From Nonomuraea polychroma (lineage in GTDB: Bacteria; Actinomycetota; Actinomycetes; Streptosporangiales; Streptosporangiaceae): a DNA stretch of 64,000 nucleotides. The stretch is from the NCBI RefSeq assembly GCF_004011505.1, contig NZ_SAUN01000001.1, positions 11,125,501 to 11,189,500 of the forward strand, in the 5' to 3' direction. A program made the translations under genes and the position numbers. The notes beneath the pieces are model-generated. The model saw nothing but the letters and a program-made list of their open reading frames with translations. It was not told the origin of the DNA and did no database searches. Numbering within the stretch: the first letter of the stretch is position 1; the number at the start of each line of letters is the position of its first letter. Below, piece after piece: positions 8,530 to 16,308 of this stretch.

Positions 8530-8788
8530 CACGGGGGAGGCGTACCGGGACCGTCCGCCCAAGGCGAAGGGCTGGCAGCAGTCGGGCGAGATGAGATTTC
8601 ACAGCCCGACCGGTGTGCTGGAGTTCTTCGGCGACGGCGGTGACCTGCTGGGCGATGTGACCGCCGCAGGAGCTGGCTCCTACCGGATCCGCGCCTATGT
8701 CCGGGGGGTCGAGCGCGCCCCGGATTTGGACAAGGCGGAGGCAATCAGGGAAGTGCTGATCGTCGTCTTCCCCACGGCGCCGCGGTGA
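8530..8788 (+). pseudogene. Relic: C-terminal end of a hypothetical beta-sandwich protein
   Basis: The stretch reads GEMRFHSPTGVLEFFGDGGD, then GSYRIRAYVRG and REVLIVVFP before a stop at 8788. That resembles the C-terminal half of small actinobacterial hypothetical proteins with a G-x-YRVRVHARG strand and a terminal W/F-P. No matching N-terminal half or start signal precedes it. It is probably a truncated gene; 8266-8529 holds nothing else recognisable. Confidence 0.35.
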
Positions 8789-8896
8789 CCCGCGGAACAG
8801 CGTGTGTTCGGTGCAGTGTGAATGCCGGTGGTACCTGATCATGTCCTGACCGTTCCACACCGGATCCCTTTCCCTCCGGCCCCTATATTTGCGTCC

Positions 8897-9643
8897 ATGC
8901 CTGGCGCACCTTTACAGCCGTCCCCCTTCCCCCTGTTCGCGGCGCCGCTGAAGGGGGCCGCCGAGTACGCCGGACCTGGTCGCTGCTCCTTGTGCGCGCT
9001 GGAATCGGACGCCGTCTTTGAGCTCGGCATCGGCGCCGATGTCATCCACGAATGCGCGCACTGCGATCGGTCATTCGCGGTGGCGGCCGACGAACATGAG
9101 ACGGCCACGGTGGTCTGTTCGCACTGCGGAGCCACAGTGCCGGCGGCCGGTCTGAAAGATCCGGTGGTCTGTGTCTCCTGCCTGCGCCAGGGTAAGGCGG
9201 CCCTGACCAAGGACACCGAATACGGAATGGTGCGTTGGGAGGACGCCATGCGCGGTCGCACCCACGGCGTGCCCGGTCTTCGCCACGCCTCCGGGTTCGA
9301 GCTCGACACGCCTGACAACGACGGCTGGGCCGGGGTCTTCATCTCCACGGAGACCCTTCTCGAACTCGTGCGCACGCCGACGTACTCGACCTGGCAAGAA
9401 GAGAGATGGCTGTTCTGCTGCAGCCAGGCCATGACGTACCTCGGCGAGTGGGGCAAGGACGACTTCTTCGCCTATGATCCCGAGGATCCAGAGAGCGCCT
9501 TCCTGATGACCATGCGCGAGAGCGACACGGAAGGCGTATGGGAACATCTCCCCGACCGCTTCCCCGCCCATACCGAGCTCGGCTCCCACGTCTTCGCCTG
9601 CCGCACGTGCAACGGCCGCCGCGGTCACCTGGACCTGGGATAA
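8897..9643 (+). CDS. CbrC-family (UPF0167) zinc-ribbon protein
   Basis: About 248 residues with the CbrC layout: FPLFAAPLKGAAEYAGPGRCSLC at the N-terminus, several CxxC pairs (CSLC, CAHC, CSHC, CVSC, CRTC) and an aromatic C-terminal half with WLFCCSQAMTYLGEW. E. coli CbrC is linked to colicin E2 tolerance, but the biochemical role of the family is not known. ATG 8897 is chosen because it matches the family's N-terminus; a longer frame opens upstream at 8822 without support. Confidence 0.7.
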   Translation: MPGAPLQPSPFPLFAAPLKGAAEYAGPGRCSLCALESDAVFELGIGADVIHECAHCDRSFAVAADEHETATVVCSHCGATVPAAGLKDPVVCVSCLRQGKAALTKDTEYGMVRWEDAMRGRTHGVPGLRHASGFELDTPDNDGWAGVFISTETLLELVRTPTYSTWQEERWLFCCSQAMTYLGEWGKDDFFAYDPEDPESAFLMTMRESDTEGVWEHLPDRFPAHTELGSHVFACRTCNGRRGHLDLG

Positions 9644-9726
9644 CGCACCGACAGCCCGCGCGTAGGACACTACGCTGCGCGTCCGACATGCCTGGACGTG
9701 CGGCAGCATGATCGAATCGTTGAGGC

Positions 9727-10040
9727 GTGGATGGATACTTGGTCGTTTTCGCGTGTGCGGGCTGCGGTGCCGTTTTACCGCGAGGGCGCCGCGCGTCGCG
9801 CTCCCTGACCATGCCGGCCAGCAGTACGGCCATGGCCTGGTGGACGCGCCGGTGGACTCCCTGTTGTACGGACCCGCGGAAGAGATCGGGGTCGCGCCGG
9901 GCGATGTCTGCGGAACCGTCCGGGAGCGGTGTGACGGCTGCTGCGGCCTGGACAGCATCGAGGGCCCCGATTGCCGGGTGGTCGGCTGGGAGGAGATGGG
10001 GGAGGAGTATCCGGCTACGTCGCCGGTCACGCCTTTCCGG
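9727..10040 (+). pseudogene. Frameshifted zinc-ribbon hypothetical gene
   Basis: From GTG 9727 the sequence reads MDGYLVVFACAGCGAVL. A missing base near 9775 moves the continuation, RAPRVALPDHAGQQYGHGL and then GVAPGDVCGTVRERCDGCC, into another frame. The order CxxC ribbon, RVALP...HGL, APGDV.GT, RCDG.CCGLD is that of a conserved actinobacterial hypothetical family. The C-terminal third of that family is not recognisable here, so the gene looks decayed rather than just mis-sequenced. Confidence 0.5.
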
Positions 10041-10103
10041 CGATTCCGGGTCCAGGAGCGCCTCCAGCTCGGCCGCCGGGAGTGGGCGGACGGCCGACCG
10101 GCG

Positions 10104-12254
10104 TCAGGTGCTCGTGAGGATGACGAGTTGCTGGGTCGCTCGGGTCATCGCGACATAGCGGTCGACCGCCCCTTCGATGCCCTGGCCGAACGTCTCTGGG
10201 TCGATGAGGACGACCAGGTCGAACTCGAGCCCCTTCGACAGCTCCGGGGTCAGCGAGCGGACGCGGGACGTCTCCTGGAACGTGGGATCGCCGATGACGC
10301 AGGCGGTCCCGTCTGCATGCCCGGCGAGCCAGGTGTCCAGGATCGAGTCCAGATCCGAAACAGATCCGTGTACGACGGGGACGCCGCTGCTGCGGATGGA
10401 GGTCGGCACGTTGGCGTCCGGGAGCACGGCCCGGATGACCGGCTCGGCCTCCGCCATGATCTCTTCCGGCGTCCGGTAGTTGATGCTCAGAGAGGCCAGG
10501 TTGATCCGGTCGAGTCCGACCCGCTCGAGCCGTCCCTGCCACGACTGGGTGAACCCGTGCCTGGCCTGGGCACGGTCCCCGACGATGGTGAAGCTCCGGG
10601 ACGGGCAGCGGAGCAGCAACATCTGCCACTCCGCGTCGGTGAGCTCCTGAGCCTCGTCCACGACGATGTGCGCGAACGGGCCGGCGAGCCGGTCCGGGTC
10701 GGCGCCGGGCAGTGCGGTCTCGTCGACCAGCGTGTTCCGCATGTCCTCGCCGCGCAGCATCGTCACCAGACCCTCACCGTCGTCATCCGCCTGGAGCAGG
10801 TTGTCGACGACCTGCGCCATGCGCTCGCGCTGGGCGGCGACGGAGGCGGCATGCCGACGCTTACGTCGCGCGGCCTCCGGGTCGCCGAGCCGCTGCCGTG
10901 CCGCGTCCAGGAGCGGCAGGTCGGACACCGTCCAGGCCTGGGCGTCCGCGCGCTGCAGCCGCCGTACTTCGCCGGGGCTGAGCCAGGGAGCGCACATCCG
11001 CAGGTAGGCGGGTACGGACCACAGGTCTCCGACGAGGTCAGCCGCTTCGATCAGCGGCCACGCGCGGTTGAAGGTCGTGAGCAACTCCCTGTTCCGCAGC
11101 AGCGACTTGCGGAGCAGGTCGGCCGAGACGTCTTCTTCGTCATGCTTGTCCGCCAGGATCGTCAGCAACTCCTCCCAGATCTGGTCGCGCGCCTCGTTGT
11201 GCGGCGTACCAGGCTCTGGTGCTTCGAACGCCTCGGCCCAATCGTCGGCGCTCAGCCAGATGTCGGACCAGTGCGTCGTGACCGTCATCCCCTTGGTGGG
11301 CGGGTTCTCGTAGAACCTGACGGCCGGCTCGATCGCCTTCACCAGGTCCGCGGACGCCTTCAGGCGGGCCACGTCCGGGTCCGTCTCGATCGCTGCTGCG
11401 GCTCCCTCGGCTACGAGGTCCCGCAGGGTGCAGGTCTGCACGCCCTCCTCTCCGAGGCTGGGGAGTACGTCGGCCACGTAGGCCAGGTACGGCTGGTGCG
11501 GCCCGACGAAGAGCACGCCGCCCCGGCGGTGACCGAGGCGAGGGTCGGAGTAGAGGAGGTAGGCGGAGCGGTGCAGAGCGACGACGGTCTTCCCCGTACC
11601 CGGACCGCCGTCGACGACGAGAGCCCCGCGGGACCCGGCGCGAATGATGGCGTCCTGGTCGGCCTGGATGGTGCCGAGCACGTCTCGCATCCGGGGCGAC
11701 CGGCTGCTGCCCAGGCTGGCGATGAAGGCGGACTGGTCGTCGAGCGCGGCGTGCCCTTCGAACCCGTCCGAGGTGAACACCTCGTCCCAGTAATCGCTGA
11801 TCCGGCCACGGGTCCAGCGATACCTGCGGCGGCTCGCCAGGCCCATCGGGTTGCCGTGGGTGGCTCCGAAGAACGGCTCAGCCGCGGGGGAGCGCCAGTC
11901 GAGCAGCAGCCGACGACCCGCGCTGTCCGTAAGGCCAATGCGTCCGACGTACACGGGCTGGGGGGCGTCTGCGAAGACCATGTGTCCGAGGCACAGATCC
12001 AAACCGAAGCGACGCAGTGTGCGCAGGCGAGCGGTCAGCCGGTGGATCTCCAGGTCCCGGTCCAGCGCCTGCCGGCCGGCGCCGCCGGGCGCCTTGCGCT
12101 CGGCATCGAGGCGGTCGGACAGGTCGGCGATCGACTGCTGGAGGCTCTCCGCGATGGCCGCGAAGTGCTGCTCGTCGCCGGCGATCAGCGTCGGATCGGC
12201 CTTGGGGGAGAGGTGGTCGGGAAGGTCGAACGCGCTGGTAGTCAAGGGGTTCAC
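10104..12254 (-). CDS. helR: HelR, RNA polymerase recycling/protection motor (HelD family)
   Basis: A 716-residue UvrD/Rep-like superfamily 1 ATPase of the HelD branch. It starts MNPLTTSAFDLPDHLSPKAD with a long N-terminal coiled arm, then Walker A GGPGTGKT (216-223), Walker B in VVDEAQELTD, and motifs SINYRTPEEIM, LSKGLEFDLVVLIDPE and VAMTRATQQLV. HelR proteins enter the RNA polymerase main channel, dislodge rifamycins and confer tolerance. GTG 12254 is chosen because GGAG lies eight bases upstream; a longer frame to 12299 lacks a ribosome binding site. It follows the rgt-like gene on the same strand after 198 bp, and a rifamycin-associated element precedes that gene. Confidence 0.85.
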   Translation of the reverse strand: MNPLTTSAFDLPDHLSPKADPTLIAGDEQHFAAIAESLQQSIADLSDRLDAERKAPGGAGRQALDRDLEIHRLTARLRTLRRFGLDLCLGHMVFADAPQPVYVGRIGLTDSAGRRLLLDWRSPAAEPFFGATHGNPMGLASRRRYRWTRGRISDYWDEVFTSDGFEGHAALDDQSAFIASLGSSRSPRMRDVLGTIQADQDAIIRAGSRGALVVDGGPGTGKTVVALHRSAYLLYSDPRLGHRRGGVLFVGPHQPYLAYVADVLPSLGEEGVQTCTLRDLVAEGAAAAIETDPDVARLKASADLVKAIEPAVRFYENPPTKGMTVTTHWSDIWLSADDWAEAFEAPEPGTPHNEARDQIWEELLTILADKHDEEDVSADLLRKSLLRNRELLTTFNRAWPLIEAADLVGDLWSVPAYLRMCAPWLSPGEVRRLQRADAQAWTVSDLPLLDAARQRLGDPEAARRKRRHAASVAAQRERMAQVVDNLLQADDDGEGLVTMLRGEDMRNTLVDETALPGADPDRLAGPFAHIVVDEAQELTDAEWQMLLLRCPSRSFTIVGDRAQARHGFTQSWQGRLERVGLDRINLASLSINYRTPEEIMAEAEPVIRAVLPDANVPTSIRSSGVPVVHGSVSDLDSILDTWLAGHADGTACVIGDPTFQETSRVRSLTPELSKGLEFDLVVLIDPETFGQGIEGAVDRYVAMTRATQQLVILTST

Positions 12255-12452
12255 GTCTTTAGCTCCGATCTGAGGTCGCGTGCGACCATTGCGAACCAAG
12301 GCGTCTGGACCGGCGTGTCGAATCTGGTGGCCATGGCATGGCGAGCGACGCTCCGCCTGACGCGGACCCCGTGGCCGTTGTCGGTTCAGTTCGCCAGGGT
12401 TTGCGGGTTCTCGTGTTCTGGTGGGTCCTGGCGCTTGACGATCCCGCGTGGT

Positions 12453-13694
12453 TCACGCGGACACGGGCGGCCTTTCCCGGCTGACCGCATCGAGCAGTAG
12501 CTTCGCGGCCACCGTCGCCCCGTCGGTGCGGATCATGCCGGCCACGGCGGCTGCTCGTGCGCGGGTCTCGGGGGTCAGGGCCGTCTTGAGCGCGGCCGAC
12601 AGGGACGCGAAGGTCGGAGTGGGACCGTCGTGTGCCGCGCTGATGCCCAGGTCGGCCACCCGGCCGGCCCAGTAGGGCTGGTCCGCCAGTTGAGGTACCA
12701 CCACCTGAGGCGCGCCGGCCCGGGTGGCCGTCGTCGTGGTGCCCGCGCCGCCGTGGTGCACGACGGCGGCCACCCGGCCGAACAGTGCCTGCTGGTTGAC
12801 CTCGCCGACGACGAAGCAGTCGTCCTGGTCGTCGATCAGGGTCAGGTCGGCCCAACCGCGGGCCACGACCGCGCGGCGGCCCTGCGCTCGGATCGCCTCG
12901 ATGGACACCTGGGCGGCGTCCGTCGATGCGCGCATGGGCATGCTGCCGAAGCCCACGTACACCGGTGGTGTGCCGGCGTCCAGGAACGCCATCAGCTCGG
13001 CCGGGAGCGGGCGAACGTCGGGCAGGATCCACGCGCCGGTCTGGACGACGTCGAGGTCCGGCGTCTCCTGCCACGGGTCCAGGATCGGGTCCGTCGCCAG
13101 CCACGGCTGGTCGCCGATGACGTAGTCGCGGACGTTGTCCACCGGCGGCAGGCCGATCGACGCCCGGTTGGTGTTGAGCGCCGTACCGAACAGCGCGTTG
13201 ATGCTCTGGGCGTCCAGGTCCCACAGCACCCGGTTGTCGGTCACCTCCGGCGGGAACGGCCGGCCAGGATACGCCAGCGGCGGGTGGTGCGGCGACGGCA
13301 GGGTGAGCTGCTGGAAGGTCACGGACACGGAGCGAATGCCCAGTTTCTCGGCCACCGACCGCGCGCCGGCCGCGGCCGGCATCATGCCGGTCGCCACCAG
13401 CGCATCGCACCCCTCGGCCGCCGCGGTCACCGCCTCGAACTGGCTGGCGATCACCTCGGCCGCGCGCCGGGGCAGATCCGCCGGCGACGGCGGCGGCCCT
13501 CCGGTCGTCAGCGCGCGCGCCGACTGGCCGACCGGCACCAGTGGCACGCCGACACCGGCCAGCCGCTGCGCGAACTCCTCGTCCGGCGGCGCGCACATCC
13601 GCACCTCCGCACCGAGTTCCCGCAACCGCACCGCGAGTCCCGCGATCGGTTCGACGTCCCCTCGCGACCCGTACGTCGACAACAACACACGCAT
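12453..13694 (-). CDS. rgt: GT1-family glycosyltransferase, probable rifamycin glycosyltransferase
   Basis: 413 residues of the macrolide/UGT glycosyltransferase fold. The N-terminal acceptor domain begins MRVLLSTYGSRGDVEPIAGL. The C-terminal nucleotide-sugar domain has VYVGFGSMPMRAS and the donor signature VVHHGGAGTTTTATRAGAPQ followed by ADQPYWAGRV. Sequence style and the rifamycin-associated element 58 bp upstream indicate Rgt, which glucosylates rifamycins at C23 and inactivates them. ATG 13694 has GGGGGAC upstream; the open frame to 14033 crosses the promoter. Modification of the drug and polymerase protection by the next gene would be complementary. Confidence 0.8.
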   Translation of the reverse strand: MRVLLSTYGSRGDVEPIAGLAVRLRELGAEVRMCAPPDEEFAQRLAGVGVPLVPVGQSARALTTGGPPPSPADLPRRAAEVIASQFEAVTAAAEGCDALVATGMMPAAAGARSVAEKLGIRSVSVTFQQLTLPSPHHPPLAYPGRPFPPEVTDNRVLWDLDAQSINALFGTALNTNRASIGLPPVDNVRDYVIGDQPWLATDPILDPWQETPDLDVVQTGAWILPDVRPLPAELMAFLDAGTPPVYVGFGSMPMRASTDAAQVSIEAIRAQGRRAVVARGWADLTLIDDQDDCFVVGEVNQQALFGRVAAVVHHGGAGTTTTATRAGAPQVVVPQLADQPYWAGRVADLGISAAHDGPTPTFASLSAALKTALTPETRARAAAVAGMIRTDGATVAAKLLLDAVSRERPPVSA

Positions 13695-13752
13695 TCCGCG
13701 TCCCCCGTTTCCGCAGCTTCTGGCCTCGGCCGACGATTCTGCGGCATGACCC

Positions 13753-13771
13753 GGGTCTTGCCGCAAGCCCC
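13753..13771 (-). promoter_or_regulatory. Rifamycin-associated element (RAE) upstream of rgt-helR
   Basis: On the minus strand this reads GGGGCTTGCGGCAAGACCC, differing at one of 19 positions from the RAE as I recall it (GGGGCTTGCGGCAAGGCCC). The two 9-base arms pair at 8 of 9 positions. RAEs mark rifamycin-inducible genes in actinomycetes. A weak -10 (CAGAAT) follows on the minus strand. On the plus strand the same element supplies TTGCCG (13758-13763), 17 bp before TATACG (13781-13786). Confidence 0.8.
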
Positions 13772-13899
13772 CCGGTGCGCTATACGTTGAGAGTGGAAAG
13801 GAGCGGGTGCTCCGTTCCCCCTTCATCGTCCGCTGTGTGACGGACAACCCCTTCGCGAAGCGGCGGCGCGCGCCGCATGCAGTAAACCCGGCTATGCCG

Positions 13900-14052
13900 T
13901 CACGGGTGGCCAGAGCTGCACTCTGTAGAGGTCGATCCGGCCCCTGGCCCAGGGCTGCCTGTGGGCATGCCGTCCGCCACCTCAGTGATGAGAAATTCCG
14001 AGCCCTGGTGGATGCGCAGGCTGTCGTGGGCACTGGTGCGGATGACTGCCAT
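13900..14052 (-). CDS. Small hypothetical protein (50 aa)
   Basis: Starts MAVIRTSAHDSLRIHQGSEF, continues LITEVADGMPTGS and ends in a Gly/Ser/Pro-rich tail with one cysteine (STECSSGHP). AGGAAAGG lies about nine bases before the ATG. I do not recognise a family. The charged head and small-residue tail recall a precursor peptide, but no maturation enzyme is adjacent. It lies between the rifamycin element and the PadR gene. Confidence 0.35.
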   Translation of the reverse strand: MAVIRTSAHDSLRIHQGSEFLITEVADGMPTGSPGPGAGSTSTECSSGHP

Positions 14053-14136
14053 GTGGGTTTGCCTTTCCTGCCGTCGGGGAGACCCCGGCGCGTACGGCGT
14101 CTCGTGGAGCATGGCAGGAGATGGCGACATCGCGAG

Positions 14137-14146
14137 CCGATATCGG
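14137..14146. promoter_or_regulatory. PadR operator copy 1 (CCGATATCGG)
   Basis: A 10-bp perfect palindrome 42 bp before the PadR start. The identical palindrome recurs before the chromate transporter gene (14574-14583), 32 bp upstream of its start. Two exact copies at matching positions suggest autoregulation plus control of the neighbour. Confidence 0.65.
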
Positions 14147-14188
14147 TTTCGTCCTATGCTGAAGGGCCGATGACGTCGAGCCGGGGCG

Positions 14189-14512
14189 GTGACAAAGGGG
14201 ATGCGGGAGTTCCTGCGCGGGGCGGTTCGGCTGCACATCCTGCACCATGCGGCCGAGGAGGACATCCACGGGGCGTGGATGACCGAGGAGCTCAAGCGGC
14301 ACGGGTACGCGATCAGCCCCGGCACCCTCTATCCGACGCTGCACCGGCTCGAGGCCGACGGGCTGCTGGTCTCCCACCAGGAGGTGGTCGACGGCCGGGT
14401 GCGGCGGGTGTATCGGGCGACCGAGGCGGGACGGGCGGCGCTGGCCGAGGACCGCGCCGCACTCGCCGAGCTGGCTCGCGAAGTCCTCGGCCACGAAACA
14501 CGAGGAGCGTGA
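14189..14512 (+). CDS. PadR-family transcriptional regulator
   Basis: A 107-residue PadR protein: the winged helix (ILHHAAEEDIHGAWMTEELKRHGYAISPGTLYPTLHRLEADGLL) and short C-terminal dimer helix are complete. GTG 14189 is the start. PadR pairs with chromate transporters occur in many Actinobacteria, and regulation in response to chromate or a related oxyanion has been proposed for them. It lies 103 bp upstream of chrA, with identical palindromes before both genes. Confidence 0.9.
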   Translation: MTKGMREFLRGAVRLHILHHAAEEDIHGAWMTEELKRHGYAISPGTLYPTLHRLEADGLLVSHQEVVDGRVRRVYRATEAGRAALAEDRAALAELAREVLGHETRGA

Positions 14513-14573
14513 GCGCACTCGGCACGGGCGGGCCTGCGCATGACGGATGAAGGTGCCAGAGTAGTATCGCAGA

Positions 14574-14583
14574 CCGATATCGG
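14574..14583. promoter_or_regulatory. PadR operator copy 2 (CCGATATCGG)
   Basis: Second exact copy of the palindrome, between the PadR gene and the chromate transporter. A related half site (CATATCCGG) follows at about 14591. Binding here would place chrA under PadR control. Confidence 0.65.
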
Positions 14584-14615
14584 AGTCCGTCATATCCGGT
14601 GAAGGGACCGTTTCG

Positions 14616-15851
14616 GTGAGCGAGCACGACCCCGCAGACCCGTCTCCGGCTCCCGGGGAGGGGCGTCCCGGCGACGCCGACCCTGCCGGCCAGGACCAGC
14701 ACACCGGAACGTCCGGATCCGTACGCGAGGTGGCGCTGATGTTCCTGAAGCTCGGCACCATCGCCTTCGGCGGCCCCGCCGCGCACACCGCGATGATGCG
14801 CGACGAGCTGGTACGCCGCCGCGGCTGGGTCAGCGACCAGCGATTCGTCGACCTGATGGGCGCCACCAACCTCATCCCCGGCCCCAACTCCACCGAACTC
14901 GCCATCCACCTCGGCTACGACCGAGCCCGCTGGCGTGGCCTGATCGCCGCGGGGCTGTGCTTCATCCTCCCGGCCGCGCTCATCGTCACCGCGCTGGCCT
15001 GGGCGTACGTCACCTACGGCAGCACCCCCGCGGCCGAAGGACTCCTGTACGGCATCGTCCCCGTGGTGATCGCGATCATCGCGCACGCCCTGTTCGGCCT
15101 GCTGCGCACCGTCGTCAAGACCATCTGGCTCGGCGCGCTGGCGGTCGCCGCGCTGGCCGCTTACCTGCTGGGCGTCAACGAACTGCTCGTGCTGGCGGCC
15201 GGGGCGCTGCTGGCCGGTGCGGCCCGCGCCATGCGCCGCCCGCCCCGCCCGGACCGGATGCAGGGCGTGCTGGCCGCCCCACTGCTGACCCTCGGCGGCT
15301 CCCCGCTGTTCCCGGATCCGACCGGCGGCCAGCTCGTCCAGCTGTTCCTCACCATGCTGAAGATCGGCTCCGTGCTGTACGGCAGCGGGTACGTGCTGCT
15401 GGCCTTCCTGCGCGGCGACTTCGTCGACCGGCTCGGCTGGATCACGAACCAGCAGCTCATCGACGCCGTCTCCATCGGCCAGGTCACCCCCGGCCCCGTG
15501 TTCACCACCGCCACCTTCCTCGGGTACGTGATCGCCGGGCCGATCGGGGCGTTCCTGGCCACGGTGGCCATCTTCCTGCCCTCGTTCGTCTTCGTCGGGT
15601 TGCTCACCAAAATCACCGACAAGCTCCGCTCCAGCGAGTGGACCTCAGCCCTGCTCGACGGCCTCAACGCCGCCGCGCTGGCCCTCATGGCCGGGGTGTC
15701 GTTCCAGCTCGGCCAGACCGCCATCATCGACTGGCTGACCGCGGGCATCGCCGTGGTCACGCTCGTGCTGCTGTGGAAGACCAAGCTCAACAACGCCTGG
15801 TTCATCGCCGGCGGTGCCCTCATCGGCCTCGCCCACATCCTGCTGAGCTGA
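14616..15851 (+). CDS. chrA: Chromate transporter, long-chain form (two CHR domains)
   Basis: A 411-residue chromate efflux protein with two homologous CHR halves. The N-terminal half starts at MFLKLGTIAFGGPAAHTAMM, with LIPGPNSTELAIHLGY. The C-terminal half starts at FLTMLKIGSVLYGSGYVLLA, with IGQVTPGPVFTTATFLGYV. ChrA exports chromate using the proton gradient, reducing accumulation through sulfate uptake systems. GTG 14616 gives a 35-residue acidic, Gly/Pro-rich N-terminal extension before the first helix, as in some actinobacterial homologues. Confidence 0.92.
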   Translation: MSEHDPADPSPAPGEGRPGDADPAGQDQHTGTSGSVREVALMFLKLGTIAFGGPAAHTAMMRDELVRRRGWVSDQRFVDLMGATNLIPGPNSTELAIHLGYDRARWRGLIAAGLCFILPAALIVTALAWAYVTYGSTPAAEGLLYGIVPVVIAIIAHALFGLLRTVVKTIWLGALAVAALAAYLLGVNELLVLAAGALLAGAARAMRRPPRPDRMQGVLAAPLLTLGGSPLFPDPTGGQLVQLFLTMLKIGSVLYGSGYVLLAFLRGDFVDRLGWITNQQLIDAVSIGQVTPGPVFTTATFLGYVIAGPIGAFLATVAIFLPSFVFVGLLTKITDKLRSSEWTSALLDGLNAAALALMAGVSFQLGQTAIIDWLTAGIAVVTLVLLWKTKLNNAWFIAGGALIGLAHILLS

Positions 15852-16032
15852 ACGGTGGCGGCATGGTGCTGCCGTCCAGTGCACGCCAGGCCGTCGCTTG
15901 CGTACCCTTCACCTGCGCTGACGCCACGAGGCGTGCATCATCCTCTCCGTGGGCAACGCCGAGCTTGCATCACCGGGACGGCTGCGCACTCTCTCCCGGC
16001 TGTTCATCGAGCGGAAGCACTTATTCAGCCTT

Positions 16033-16046
16033 GACTTATATAAGTC
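16033..16046. promoter_or_regulatory. 14-bp palindrome GACTTATATAAGTC, ArsR-type operator
   Basis: A perfect 14-bp palindrome in an AT-rich island, immediately preceded by TT to give TTGACT as a possible -35. ArsR-family repressors that precede SRPBCC genes usually bind such sites. The repressor gene that should follow is broken. Confidence 0.6.
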
Positions 16047-16129
16047 GTGGGTGAGATTGTTGCCCCGGGCACGAGCGGGACGTGCTCGGCCGCGCGGTCG
16101 CACCCCGGCGCCCGTACGGCGTCGGCTCC

Positions 16130-16308
16130 GTACCACTCGGGAGGTCGGCATCCAGCTGGAGCGCTTGCGCCGGTTCTGGAGCCGGCGCCTGGACGCGCTG
16201 GGCTCCGAAGTCGCGCGCGCCCGGCGCGAGCGCCGCCACCCGCTTGACGACACGCCGTCCGCGGAGGGGCGGCCCGACTCGGACAACGAGGAGGAAGAAG
16301 ACGAATGA
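16130..16308 (+). pseudogene. Relic of an ArsR-family repressor (C-terminal end)
   Basis: The frame reads TTREVGIQLERLRRFWSRRL then DALGSEVARARRERRH and a very acidic tail, stopping at 16308. The segment looks like the C-terminal dimer helix of ArsR proteins that precede SRPBCC genes. The winged-helix part expected between the operator at 16033 and this point is absent, so most of the gene seems deleted. The stop overlaps the next ATG by 4 bp, preserving the original operon junction. Family identification rests on pattern and context only. Confidence 0.45.

Noticed and set aside
12275..12305. A second rifamycin-associated element directly before helR
   Set aside because: TTGCGAACCAAG only partly resembles the core; the flanking G and C runs and arm symmetry are missing.
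9708..12500. A 930-codon open frame on the plus strand across the helR gene
   Set aside because: It is antisense to helR, has no family motifs, and exists because GC-rich codon usage suppresses stops on the opposite strand. Only its first 110 codons or so coincide with a real, decayed zinc-ribbon gene.
13807..14550. 247-codon plus-strand frame overlapping the PadR gene
   Set aside because: It runs in a different frame through padR and a promoter region, with low-complexity Gly/Arg content.
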